A DNA stretch of 64,000 nucleotides, taken from Breznakibacter xylanolyticus (GTDB taxonomy: Bacteria > Bacteroidota > Bacteroidia > Bacteroidales > Marinilabiliaceae). Below the pieces are notes generated by a model. The model did not search any database and was not told where the DNA came from. It saw only the letters and a list, made by a program, of their open reading frames with translations. Within the stretch, counting starts at the first letter, position 1; each line of letters opens with the position of its first letter. The DNA is taken from the NCBI RefSeq assembly GCF_003254275.1, contig NZ_QKZK01000005.1, forward strand, positions 79,343 to 143,342. The letters run 5' to 3'. The position numbers were made by a program, and so were the translations under genes. This document shows positions 30,011-38,466 of this stretch, piece after piece.

Positions 30011-33000
30011 ATGAAAGTAAGTAAATTAAAAAACGTATTGTTCTGCGGAACAATGATGCTCACCTTGTTGGGAAGTCCCCAGCAACTGAGTGCATCTTTA
30101 AATGAGAACCTCCAACTTCAACAAAAAGAGAGAAAGGTTTCAGGAACAGTAAGCGACGCTCAGGGGCCGATACCCGGCATCACCCTGGTTGAAAAGGAAA
30201 ATCCCTCAAACGGCACCATCAGCGACATGAACGGTCGCTTTTCGCTGAACATTCCCGCCGGGTCTACACTTATTGTGAGAGCCATTGGCTATAAAAATCA
30301 GGAAATCGTGATCAGCGACACCCAAGAGATCCTCAACATCGTGCTGGAAGAAGACAACATGGTTCTCGACGACGTAGTGGTGACGGCTTTGGGGATCAAA
30401 AGAGAACGCAAAGCCCTGGGCTATGGTCTGGAGGAAGTCGCAGGGGAAGCCCTGACCAAGGCAGGAGAGTCAAACGTCATCAACTCCATGGCCGGACGCG
30501 TGGCCGGTTTGGTGGTGAGCCAGACAGCTGGCGGCCCTTCCGGTTCGACCCGTGTGATTCTGCGGGGTAGTACTGAGATGACCGGCAACAACCAACCGCT
30601 GTATGTGATTGACGGTGTGCCCTTGGACAATACCAATTACGGCAGCGCAGGAACCAACGGAGGCTACGATTTGGGGGATGGCGTTTCGAGCATCAACCCC
30701 GACGACATCGAAAATATGTCAGTGCTCAAAGGCCCTGCTGCATCGGCACTTTACGGTAGTCGTGCCAGCCATGGTGTCATCCTCATCACCACAAAAAAAG
30801 CCAGTGGCAAGGAGCAATTCAGCGTGGAGTACAATGGAACGCTGACCTTTGACACTCAGTTGGCCAAATGGGACGACATCCAGCAGACATACGGAATGGG
30901 CAGCTCAGGCACTTATAGCATTGATGCGGTATCCAACACCAACAAAAGCTGGGGGCCGAGAGCCGACGGTGGCAACATGCTTCGTTACTACGATGGTGTT
31001 GAGCGTCCCTACCTCATTGTCCCTGACAATACATCAAGTTTTTTCCGTACCGGTCATACGGCTACCAACTCAGCCATTGTCAATGCCAAAAGCGGCAACA
31101 CAGGCGTGCGATTCACCCTGACCGACATGCGCAACAACGACATTGTGCCGGAGACATTTATGAGCCGCGATGTATTTAACCTGCGTACCAACACCACTTT
31201 GGGCAAGGTCGATTTGGACTTTAGCGCCAACTACACCTTTGAAGATGTTAAAAACCGTCCGGCATTGGGCGACAGCAAATCAAACATCGGCAAAAACCTG
31301 ATGACCCTGGCCACCACTTACGACCAAAACTGGTTGAAAACCTACGAAGACGAAGCCGGCAACTATGCCAACTGGAACGGCATGGATCCCTACAACGTGA
31401 ACCCCTACTGGGACATCTACAAAAACTACAACAAGTCGCACAAAGATCTGTTCCGTCTCAACGGCAAGGTGCTCTGGAACCTCAACGACCACCTGAAACT
31501 GCAGGGCACTGTGGGGACAGAACTCAACTGGTTTGAGTTCAACGACTTTAAAGCACCCACTACCCCCGGTTATGAGGCAGGTCGCCTGCAAAACAGTAAC
31601 TACCGCAACAGCATGTACAACGTAGAAATGCTGGCACTGTACAATAACGCCTGGGGCGATTTCGACTTCAACGCAACGCTGGGTGGAAACATGTACAAGG
31701 TCGAGAATCTCACCACGGTGGTGACTGCGCAGGACATGCAAATTCGTGATGTGGTGGCACTGATGAGTTTCAACGAAAGCAGCATCAATCAATACAGCTA
31801 CCGCAAACAAATCAGTTCAGCATTCGGGTCAGTCAACTTAGGTTGGCGACGCATGCTGTACATGGATGCCACACTGCGTACCGACCAGTCGTCGACCCTC
31901 CCTGCTTCCAACAACGTGTACACCTATCCCTCGCTATCGGGAAGCTTTGTGTTTTCCGAATTGCTGCAGTTGGGTAACTCCCTGCCTTACGCAAAAGTTC
32001 GTCTTTCGTGGGCTCAGGTGGGTAGCGATACCGACCCTTACCAGTTGGGGCTGGTTTACCGAAAATCAAATCTCAGCTACCCGGGTCAAACCATCGGTTT
32101 CATCGACAATAACACCATTCCCAACAAGGAATTGAAGCCCACCATCACCAACTCCTTTGAAGCGGGTTTAGAACTGAAATTCTTAAACAACCGCATGGGG
32201 CTTGACATGACCTATTACACCCAAATCAGTGAGAATCAAATCATGGGCATGGCCACGTCATGGACCTCGGGTTACAACTACCGACTGATTAACGCCGGCG
32301 AAATTGAAAACAAAGGGATTGAAATCTCCCTCAACACCCGTCCGATTCAAACAGACGACTTCTCGTGGGATGTAAACTTGAACTTTGCCCAAAACAGCAA
32401 CGTCGTTAAAAAGCTGGTTGACGACATGGATATGATTGAGCTTGAAAAAGCAGCCTGGCTCGATGTGCAGGTCGCTGCCATGGTGGGCGAAAACTTCGGT
32501 TCCATTGTGGGGCCTGACTTCATGCGCAATGAAAGCGGCGATGTGCTAATTGACTCCAAAACCGGTTTGCCTCAATACGATAAGAGCAACCACGTGCTGG
32601 GCAACGCCTCGTGGGACTGGACCGGCGGTTTGGGAACCACCCTTACCTATAAAAATCTCAGCCTGTGGGCATTGTTTGATGTGAAGGTGGGAGGCGACCT
32701 CTACTCCATGTCGGCACGCGCTGCACACGAGTCGGGTAAAGACAAAGCCACCCTGGCCGGACGCGAAGAATGGTACAAATCGGAAGAAGCCCGTCAGGCA
32801 GCCGGTGTTGCCAAGGGCGACCAGTGGACTCCCACCGGCGGTTATGTTGCGCCCGGGGTCATCGACAATGGCGACGGCACCTATCGACCCAACGACATTT
32901 ACATCAATCCCGAAGACTACTGGATGAGCGTGAGCCGAAATGCCCCCTCTATGTTCATCTACGACAACTCCTACATCAAGTGTCGTGAGGTTTCATTGAC

Positions 33001-33205
33001 ATACAACGTGCCTACAACCCTGTTGAGAAATAAAGTCAAAGGATTGACCGTGTCGGCTGTGGCCCGAAATCCCTTCATCGTTTGGAAGAACATTCCCAAC
33101 ATCGACCCGGATTCGAACTACAACAACACCACCGGAATGGGAATGGAATATGGTTCCCTACCCTCGCGAAAAAGCTATGGTTTTAATGTCAATATTAAAT
33201 TCTAA
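30011..33205 (+). CDS. SusC-like TonB-dependent outer-membrane transporter
   Basis: 1064 residues from the ATG at 30011; the upstream in-frame TTG overlaps the GH16 gene and is rejected. Signal peptide to about LSAS, then a carboxypeptidase-D-regulatory-like beta-sandwich ('KVSGTVSDAQGPIPGITLVEK', 'DMNGRFSLNIPAG'). The plug domain follows ('VVTALGIKRERKALGYG', 'LRGSTEMTGNNQPLYVIDGVPLDN', 'LKGPAASALYGSRASHGVILITTK'), and then a 22-strand-type barrel ending 'KSYGFNVNIKF'. It imports oligosaccharides released at the surface, powered by TonB-ExbBD. Its SusD lid is encoded 194 bases downstream, with a repeat element between them. Confidence 0.95.
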   Translation: MKVSKLKNVLFCGTMMLTLLGSPQQLSASLNENLQLQQKERKVSGTVSDAQGPIPGITLVEKENPSNGTISDMNGRFSLNIPAGSTLIVRAIGYKNQEIVISDTQEILNIVLEEDNMVLDDVVVTALGIKRERKALGYGLEEVAGEALTKAGESNVINSMAGRVAGLVVSQTAGGPSGSTRVILRGSTEMTGNNQPLYVIDGVPLDNTNYGSAGTNGGYDLGDGVSSINPDDIENMSVLKGPAASALYGSRASHGVILITTKKASGKEQFSVEYNGTLTFDTQLAKWDDIQQTYGMGSSGTYSIDAVSNTNKSWGPRADGGNMLRYYDGVERPYLIVPDNTSSFFRTGHTATNSAIVNAKSGNTGVRFTLTDMRNNDIVPETFMSRDVFNLRTNTTLGKVDLDFSANYTFEDVKNRPALGDSKSNIGKNLMTLATTYDQNWLKTYEDEAGNYANWNGMDPYNVNPYWDIYKNYNKSHKDLFRLNGKVLWNLNDHLKLQGTVGTELNWFEFNDFKAPTTPGYEAGRLQNSNYRNSMYNVEMLALYNNAWGDFDFNATLGGNMYKVENLTTVVTAQDMQIRDVVALMSFNESSINQYSYRKQISSAFGSVNLGWRRMLYMDATLRTDQSSTLPASNNVYTYPSLSGSFVFSELLQLGNSLPYAKVRLSWAQVGSDTDPYQLGLVYRKSNLSYPGQTIGFIDNNTIPNKELKPTITNSFEAGLELKFLNNRMGLDMTYYTQISENQIMGMATSWTSGYNYRLINAGEIENKGIEISLNTRPIQTDDFSWDVNLNFAQNSNVVKKLVDDMDMIELEKAAWLDVQVAAMVGENFGSIVGPDFMRNESGDVLIDSKTGLPQYDKSNHVLGNASWDWTGGLGTTLTYKNLSLWALFDVKVGGDLYSMSARAAHESGKDKATLAGREEWYKSEEARQAAGVAKGDQWTPTGGYVAPGVIDNGDGTYRPNDIYINPEDYWMSVSRNAPSMFIYDNSYIKCREVSLTYNVPTTLLRNKVKGLTVSAVARNPFIVWKNIPNIDPDSNYNNTTGMGMEYGSLPSRKSYGFNVNIKF

Positions 33206-33241
33206 GCCGCGTACGGTTTTTCAATCCTGATACAATTCATC

Positions 33242-33366
33242 TCATTCAAAAAAAGACATGAAGACAATAAGACATCAGACAGATAGAAAAGACTGAAGAG
33301 AGCACATCTAAATATCTTTTTTCATCTCATCATCTGTCTAAAAATCTGATGTCTTCTTCTCTTAAC
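33242..33366. repeat. Dispersed inverted-repeat element, copy A (between susC and susD)
   Basis: About 120 bases with imperfect inverted ends (AAGACATCAGACAGAT near 33269, and its partner ATCTGTCTAAAAATCTGATGTCTT near 33332-33355, given here across a gap). The reverse complement of this stretch aligns with 44277-44395 over most of its length, e.g. CAGATGATGAGATGAAAAA and the flanking GATGTTTAGAT-like part. It looks like a small non-coding mobile or REP/MITE-type element. Confidence 0.75.
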
Positions 33367-33399
33367 CAAGTGAAATGGAATTCAAATAAAAAAACGAAC

Positions 33400-35076
33400 A
33401 TGAAATTCAGACAATATTATATCACAGTTTTATTGGTGGTTTCGGCGCTATTCATCGGCGGATGCAGCGATGAATACCTGGAGAACCTGAATACCGATCC
33501 ATCCAAGGCCTCTACCATCGACCCCAACGCGCAGTTAACCACCGCGCAATTGCAAACGTATGGCGACCTTGGCATGGTCGAGATTTATCGCAACTACCTG
33601 TTTGCCTTCAATCAGCACCTGATGGGAGCCTGGAATACCACCAATTATGGTGGGCGGCACACCGTCGATAACAATGAAATGGGCCGCATCTGGACAAGTT
33701 TCTATACCAATGCCATCAAAAACCTCACCGATGGCATGGTACGCACAGCCGATGCCCCTGATAAAGTGAACATCCATTCTGCCTTGCGCATCTATCGGGT
33801 TTACATGATGTCGCTCATCACCGACATTTACGGCGATGCTCCCTACAGCGAAGCCGGCATGGGCTACCTCGACAGCAAATTCAATCCCCGTTACGACACC
33901 CAGCAAGAAATCTACAACGATTTCTTTACGGAACTGACGGCTGCCGTTGACGCTTTCGACAGCAGCAAAGACCGCATTACCGGTGATGTGATCTTTGATG
34001 GCAATATGGACAAATGGAAAAAACTGGCCAACTCACTCCGCCTGCGTTATGCCATGCGCATCTCCGATGTGGCGCCCGAAAAAGCGCAGGAAGAGTTTCA
34101 AAACGCCCTTCAGGCCGATGGCGGCGTGATGGGTAATGCCGACGAGGATGCACTCATTCGTTACCTGTCCATCGCCTTTAGCTTTGGACAAGAAGCCTAC
34201 GCTGACTTCCGCGGTAATGCCCTCTCGCAAATCCTCTTTGGCAACGACCCGGCAAACAACCCCAGCTACCTGTGTGCCACCTTTTTCAACCAAATGCACA
34301 GCACCGGCGATCCCCGTACTTTCCGAATTGCACGTTGCTACTACGATGGCCTCATGAGTGCCACCAGTCCCGACAACCGCATCGACCTCACGCAGGAGAT
34401 GATCGACAAAGGCATCGCCTTTCAACCCCGCGATCCGGGCGCCTACTCATGGGAGCCCTGGCCTGCAGGATATGAAAGCGACATTTTGAAAAAGCTGGCC
34501 GAAAGCAACCCCGCCATCAATCCGGCTGTTGCCCGCGAAACCGAACCCAAGTTGGCCAACAACTTCCTCAAAGGTAACAACCCGGGCGTGGTCATGACAT
34601 CTGCCGAAGTGAAGTTCCTGTTGGCTGAAGCTTCGATCAAGGGCTGGAATATTGGTGGCAGCACTGCTGAAGAGCTGTACCGTCAAGGTGTTCGCGCTGC
34701 CATGGATTTCTTGTCGGACAACTACGGTTGCGAAGTGGTGACCGATGCGGAATTCAACACCTACATGGCCGCCAATGGCATCGGCTACACCGATGAAAAG
34801 AAAAAAGAAGCCATCAACACCCAGGCCTGGATGCTCCATTTTACCAATCCTACCGAAGGGTGGGCCAACCTGCGCCGCTCGGGCTACCCCCGACTGAAAT
34901 CGCCGGCCGAATATGGCTTTGAGCAATTCCTTACAGGTGGTTCTGAAATACCGGTACGTTTGGGCTATCCCGTTTTGGAATCGTCATACAACAAGAAAAA
35001 CTACGAGGAAGCACTGAGTCGTATGGGTAGTGCCAACAGTTGGAACACTCCTGTTTGGTGGGATGTCACAAAATAA
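33400..35076 (+). CDS. SusD-like outer-membrane lipoprotein
   Basis: 558 residues from the ATG at 33400, which is followed by a proper lipoprotein signal with lipobox FIGGC (Cys22). The longer frame from 33349 begins inside the repeat element and is rejected. The start of the mature chain 'SDEYLENLNTDPSKAS' and 'SLITDIYGDAPYSEAG' fit the SusD-like_2 (PF12771) branch. The C-terminal part carries 'MTSAEVKFLLAEASIKGW' (the TPR-like helix) and 'QAWMLHFTNPTEGWANLRRSGYPRL'. It binds glycans at the surface and closes over the SusC barrel as a lid. Confidence 0.9.
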   Translation: MKFRQYYITVLLVVSALFIGGCSDEYLENLNTDPSKASTIDPNAQLTTAQLQTYGDLGMVEIYRNYLFAFNQHLMGAWNTTNYGGRHTVDNNEMGRIWTSFYTNAIKNLTDGMVRTADAPDKVNIHSALRIYRVYMMSLITDIYGDAPYSEAGMGYLDSKFNPRYDTQQEIYNDFFTELTAAVDAFDSSKDRITGDVIFDGNMDKWKKLANSLRLRYAMRISDVAPEKAQEEFQNALQADGGVMGNADEDALIRYLSIAFSFGQEAYADFRGNALSQILFGNDPANNPSYLCATFFNQMHSTGDPRTFRIARCYYDGLMSATSPDNRIDLTQEMIDKGIAFQPRDPGAYSWEPWPAGYESDILKKLAESNPAINPAVARETEPKLANNFLKGNNPGVVMTSAEVKFLLAEASIKGWNIGGSTAEELYRQGVRAAMDFLSDNYGCEVVTDAEFNTYMAANGIGYTDEKKKEAINTQAWMLHFTNPTEGWANLRRSGYPRLKSPAEYGFEQFLTGGSEIPVRLGYPVLESSYNKKNYEEALSRMGSANSWNTPVWWDVTK

Positions 35077-35164
35077 TTTTCAAAAAAATAGATCGGATGA
35101 AACGAGCCATGTCTAAATCTTCGACACACAGGAGCATGATTATTGACAAGTTTCGCCTGATCAT

Positions 35165-35218
35165 TCAATAAAACAACACCCTTAAGTCCCCCTTTGGGGG
35201 ATTAGGGGCTAAATCATA
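35165..35218. repeat. Short G/C hairpin repeat between susD and the SGBP gene
   Basis: CCCCC (35188-35192) and GGGGG (35196-35200) form a hairpin, followed by GATTAGGGGCTAAATC. The reverse complement of the last part, TAGCCCCTAATC, occurs again at about 46329-46340, so it may belong to a dispersed family. It lies within the operon, between susD and the next gene. Confidence 0.5.
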
Positions 35219-35223
35219 AACAG

Positions 35224-36480
35224 ATGAAAAAACTTCAATATATGCTGATGGCCGTTCTGGCTTTGAGTTTATCCTTCACGGCCTGCACCGAGAAGGATCC
35301 CTTCGAGACCATCACAACGGAAGATGAACCCCGAATTCTTGACCCCATTTTTGCCAACGGCCAAAATGGACAACTGCCCCTGATTGCCGAAATCAACCGT
35401 GATGCCAACCTCACCATGGAGCTGGTGGTGACCCCCTCTGCTTACAGCACCGTCACCTGGCTGATTGATGGTTACGAAGTGCACAAGGGCACCGCCCTCA
35501 ACATGAACCTGAAGGCAGGCACCTACCTCTTTAAAGTGTTGGTCACCACCAATGCCGGCAAAAGCACTTATCGCGAAGGAAACGTAAAAGTCAATCCATT
35601 GGCCGGCGACCCCTGGGCAACCGTGAAAGGTTTTGAACGTTTCATCATGCCGGGAAACAAGGCGGTGCTTTATGGCGACAACCTCAATGTGGTGAAAAAC
35701 ATTGTGATGGATGGAAAAACCATCAGCGACCTCACCTACATTGAAGACGCAAAAGGCAACCATATCGAATACACCGTTCCTGCCGATTTGAGCGAAGGGG
35801 TACACCGGGTGCTCCTGGTCGATGAAGGAGGTAACGACTACGGCGCCAACACCGTGACGGTAACCCGCTCGGTACTCGTGACCGAAGGTGCCAATCGTGC
35901 CAACCCCAACTCTGAATGGCGCATTGCCGGACTCAACATGGATCAAATCGCATCGCTGACCATCGCCGGTGAAACCATCACCAACTTCACCGGACAAACA
36001 GCCACCGAATTGGTTCTTACCAGTCCCAAGCTGGAAGCCGGCACCTACACATTGACCGGAAAAACCAGTGGCAACACCGATGTGCAATTCTACACTGCCG
36101 GAAGCGTCAAAGCCGAACTCACGGTCACCATTTCGTCAGAAACCGTTTTGTTTGATGGTCACCACTACGTATCCTGGGTTTTTGCCGATGGCAACCCCAA
36201 CAAAACATTCAACCTGATTGGGAAAGATGTCTTTGCCACCATCTCGGCCGGCTCTACCCTCAGCATTCACTATTCGATAAAACCGGAAGATGCTGGTCGC
36301 GAGCTGCAAACCACCTCCGGATCGTGGACCAAACTACCGGGCACCGATGCCGTTATTTTGAATGAAGATGGCGTGGTGGATGTGGTTCTCACCCAGGAAG
36401 CCCTGGATCTGATTCAGGCTCAGGACGGGTTCCTTTACGTGGGTCACGGCTACTATGTTGACAAGGTAACGTTGAAATAA
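35224..36480 (+). CDS. Surface glycan-binding lipoprotein with IPT/TIG-like domains (SGBP)
   Basis: 418 residues. Lipobox SFTAC, Cys21. After it come beta-sandwich domains: one PKD/Ig-like ('SAYSTVTWLIDGYEVHKGTALNMNLKAGTYLFKVLVTTNAGKSTYR') and two IPT/TIG-like ('FERFIMPGNKAVLYGDNLNVVKNIVMDG', 'AGLNMDQIASLTIAGETI'). The C-terminal ~120 residues are a different beta-rich domain, probably the glycan-binding one. Position directly after susD and this build match the non-catalytic SGBPs (SusE/F-like, SGBP-B) of Bacteroidetes utilisation loci. It likely binds the same beta-glucan as GH16. There is no sequence signature for the exact ligand. A strong terminator follows. Confidence 0.75.
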   Translation: MKKLQYMLMAVLALSLSFTACTEKDPFETITTEDEPRILDPIFANGQNGQLPLIAEINRDANLTMELVVTPSAYSTVTWLIDGYEVHKGTALNMNLKAGTYLFKVLVTTNAGKSTYREGNVKVNPLAGDPWATVKGFERFIMPGNKAVLYGDNLNVVKNIVMDGKTISDLTYIEDAKGNHIEYTVPADLSEGVHRVLLVDEGGNDYGANTVTVTRSVLVTEGANRANPNSEWRIAGLNMDQIASLTIAGETITNFTGQTATELVLTSPKLEAGTYTLTGKTSGNTDVQFYTAGSVKAELTVTISSETVLFDGHHYVSWVFADGNPNKTFNLIGKDVFATISAGSTLSIHYSIKPEDAGRELQTTSGSWTKLPGTDAVILNEDGVVDVVLTQEALDLIQAQDGFLYVGHGYYVDKVTLK

Positions 36481-36510
36481 AGCTGTATTTGAATTCAAAC
36501 CTCCCTAAGT

Positions 36511-36551
36511 AAAAAAGAGGCTGCCAAGTAATGAGGCAGTCTCTTTTTTTT
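36511..36551 (+). terminator. Terminator of the beta-glucan locus
   Basis: AGAGGCTGCC (36516-36525) pairs with GGCAGTCTCT (36535-36544) with one wobble; it is preceded by A5-6 and followed by T8. Confidence 0.85.
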
Positions 36552-36680
36552 GTCTACGCTACCGCGTGATGGCATCGCGTGGTAAGAAACATCAGCATCA
36601 AACCATGTGCAGCGATGGTGCGGCCGCAAAAAGGATGTGGGTGTAGAACTGTTTACAAATCAGCGCTGGCAGAGGTGAAA

Positions 36681-36752
36681 TTTTCTGCCGTGGAAATTTA
36701 TTTTCCACGGCAGAAAAACTTCCTTTCCTGCCGTGGAAAAAATTTTTCCACG
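36681..36752. repeat. Two adjacent related hairpins
   Basis: First: TTTTCTGCCGTGGAAA (36681-36696) pairs with its complement ending at 36717, loop TTTA. Second: CGTGGAAAAA (36732-36741) pairs with TTTTTCCACG (36743-36752), and a T8 run follows at 36761-36768. Both contain TGCCGTGGAAA. They lie 3' of the minus-strand antiporter gene and may end it, or stop transcripts coming from the left. Confidence 0.6.
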
Positions 36753-36801
36753 CGTGCCGATTTTTTTTGCAGGGCAGGAAACGATTGTATGCCCAGGTTC
36801 C

Positions 36802-38289
36802 TCAACCCTCCACCGATGCATCATCCTCACAATCGCCCAAACATCCTGCAATCAAATCCAAAGCTTCCTGATTTTCGGTCAACACAAACAATTTGTCTCC
36901 TTCATTGATAACAGTAGATCCATGTGGGATAACATATCGCCCATCGCGAAACACAATGGCAATGTGAACAGTCGGAGGCAATCCCAATTCGACAATCTTT
37001 TTATCAACAGCCGGAGAAGAACGATTCACAACCACTTCCGTCAGACTGGACTTAATGGAGTCGTAAAGCAACTTATCAATAGGGGTTTGCATTTTTGACT
37101 TCATCGGGAGCGTGAGGCGCAACAGTCGGGCCACCAGCGAGAGTGACGTCCCCTGAATGAGAACCGAAGTGAGTGAGATAAAAAAAACGATGTTGAAAAT
37201 CATGTATGCTTTCTCCACTCCGGCAATCAGGGGGTAAGTGGCAAACACAATGGGCACTGCCCCCCGCAAACCCACCCACGAGATGAACCACCGGCTGCGC
37301 TGCCGCATTTTAAAAAAATATAAACATATCCACACACTCAGTGGGCGAGCCACCAAAATGAGAAACACCGAAATCACCAACCCAATGCCAAGCACTGGCA
37401 CAATCTCGCTTGGAAACACCAAAAGCCCCAACGTGAGAAACAACACAATTTGCATAAGCCAGGCAAAACTATCAAATGACTTGATGATCTTTTTCTTATG
37501 CATCAACTCCTGATTACCCAAATAAACGGCACATAAATAAATGGCCAAAAAACCGTTCCCCCCCACAAAGTCGGTAAACGAAAACGTGAAAAACATAATG
37601 GCGATCACCAGCACAATATACAATCCCTCATAATCGAGGCGGATACGATTAATCACATACTTACCCATCCTGCCAAACAGCAATCCCAGAGCCGTCCCGA
37701 CAGAGAGCTGAATGAAAAATAATGGAACAATACTCCGCAAACCGGTTTCGGGGGTTAACACCAACCCGGTGAAAACAATGGTGAGCACATAAGCCATGGG
37801 GTCATTACTGCCACTCTCCAGCTCGAGGATGGGACGCAGGTTTCGTTTCAGAGCCAAACTCTTGGATCGAAGAATGGAAAACACCGCCGCCGAGTCGGTT
37901 GACGACACAATGGATCCCAACAACAATCCCTCGTAAATGGTAAAATCGGTCACCGCCCATACAAATGTGCCCACAGCACCGGCAGTCAACAAAACCCCCA
38001 GGGTTGATAAAACCACACCTTGCCACAGCACCGGCTGCACCACCTTCCAGTTGGTATCAAAACCTCCCGAAAACAAAATAAAATTAAGCGAGATTATGCC
38101 AATGAACTGAGCAATTTTGGGATTGTTAAAATGAATGCCGCCCAAGCCTTCCGAACCTGCCAGCATGCCTATGACCAAAAAGAAAATCAACACCGGCACC
38201 CCCGACTTATACGACGTTTTTCCGGCTATCAGCGATATAAACAGCAATATAGAGCCAATTAACAAACTGTTTTCTGTTGTCAGATTCAT
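36802..38289 (-). CDS. Potassium/proton antiporter, CvrA/NhaP2-like (CPA1) with TrkA-C domain
   Basis: 495 residues. About 12 membrane segments: 'GSEGLGGIHF', 'LFSGGFDTNWK' and 'SSTDSAAVFSILRSKSLALKRNLRPILELESGSNDPMAY' are the CPA1 ion-site motifs of the NhaP2/CvrA branch. The cytoplasmic C-terminus (about 400-490) is a TrkA-C/RCK_C domain ('KKIVELGLPPTVHIAIVFRDGRYVIPHGSTVINEGDKLFVLTENQEAL'), which in this branch binds a regulatory ligand. It exchanges K+ (or Na+) for H+ across the inner membrane to control ion and pH balance. Monocistronic. Confidence 0.88.
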   Translation of the reverse strand: MNLTTENSLLIGSILLFISLIAGKTSYKSGVPVLIFFLVIGMLAGSEGLGGIHFNNPKIAQFIGIISLNFILFSGGFDTNWKVVQPVLWQGVVLSTLGVLLTAGAVGTFVWAVTDFTIYEGLLLGSIVSSTDSAAVFSILRSKSLALKRNLRPILELESGSNDPMAYVLTIVFTGLVLTPETGLRSIVPLFFIQLSVGTALGLLFGRMGKYVINRIRLDYEGLYIVLVIAIMFFTFSFTDFVGGNGFLAIYLCAVYLGNQELMHKKKIIKSFDSFAWLMQIVLFLTLGLLVFPSEIVPVLGIGLVISVFLILVARPLSVWICLYFFKMRQRSRWFISWVGLRGAVPIVFATYPLIAGVEKAYMIFNIVFFISLTSVLIQGTSLSLVARLLRLTLPMKSKMQTPIDKLLYDSIKSSLTEVVVNRSSPAVDKKIVELGLPPTVHIAIVFRDGRYVIPHGSTVINEGDKLFVLTENQEALDLIAGCLGDCEDDASVEG

Positions 38290-38332
38290 CCGTAATATCT
38301 TCAGGTTATTGTTGATCCATCATCAACCTTCA

Positions 38333-38340
38333 CAAAACTA
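38333..38340 (-). promoter_or_regulatory. -7 element of the antiporter gene
   Basis: The minus strand reads TAGTTTTG (TAnnTTTG), 43 bases before the ATG at 38289. No clear -33. Confidence 0.4.
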
Positions 38341-38405
38341 GGAAAAAAACGAACACGTGTCTCTATTTCCAGGATGAGGGTATAAATCGAACCATGAAAT
38401 TATGC

Positions 38406-38436
38406 TTTCATCACATCTGATTAATTCCTAATTTTG
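38406..38436 (+). promoter_or_regulatory. Promoter of ahcY
   Basis: TTTC (38406-38409), 19 bases, then TAATTTTG (38429-38436, exact TAnnTTTG). Transcription should begin near 38441-38445. This rules out any translation start at 38434 and supports the ATG at 38467 (38452 is less likely). Confidence 0.65.
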
Positions 38437-38466
38437 AGCCTTAAAATTTTAATGCAACCCACCAAA

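Larger units (their letters stand above)
36481..36801. other. Intergenic region between convergent genes, rich in hairpins
   Basis: 321 bases that hold the operon terminator (36511-36551) and two further hairpins that share the sequence TGCCGTGGAAA (separate entries). A plus-strand frame across 36579-36908 runs through both hairpins and has no coding features. Confidence 0.6.

Noticed and set aside
33349-33399. N-terminal extension of SusD
   Set aside because: It begins in the repeat element, and the real lipoprotein signal starts at the ATG at 33400.
36579-36908. 109-codon Cys-containing frame on the plus strand
   Set aside because: It runs through two terminator-like hairpins and overlaps the end of the antiporter gene on the other strand; no family features.
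38290-38466. SAM/SAH riboswitch before ahcY
   Set aside because: The promoter lies about 25 bases before the start codon, so there is no room for an aptamer in the transcript.
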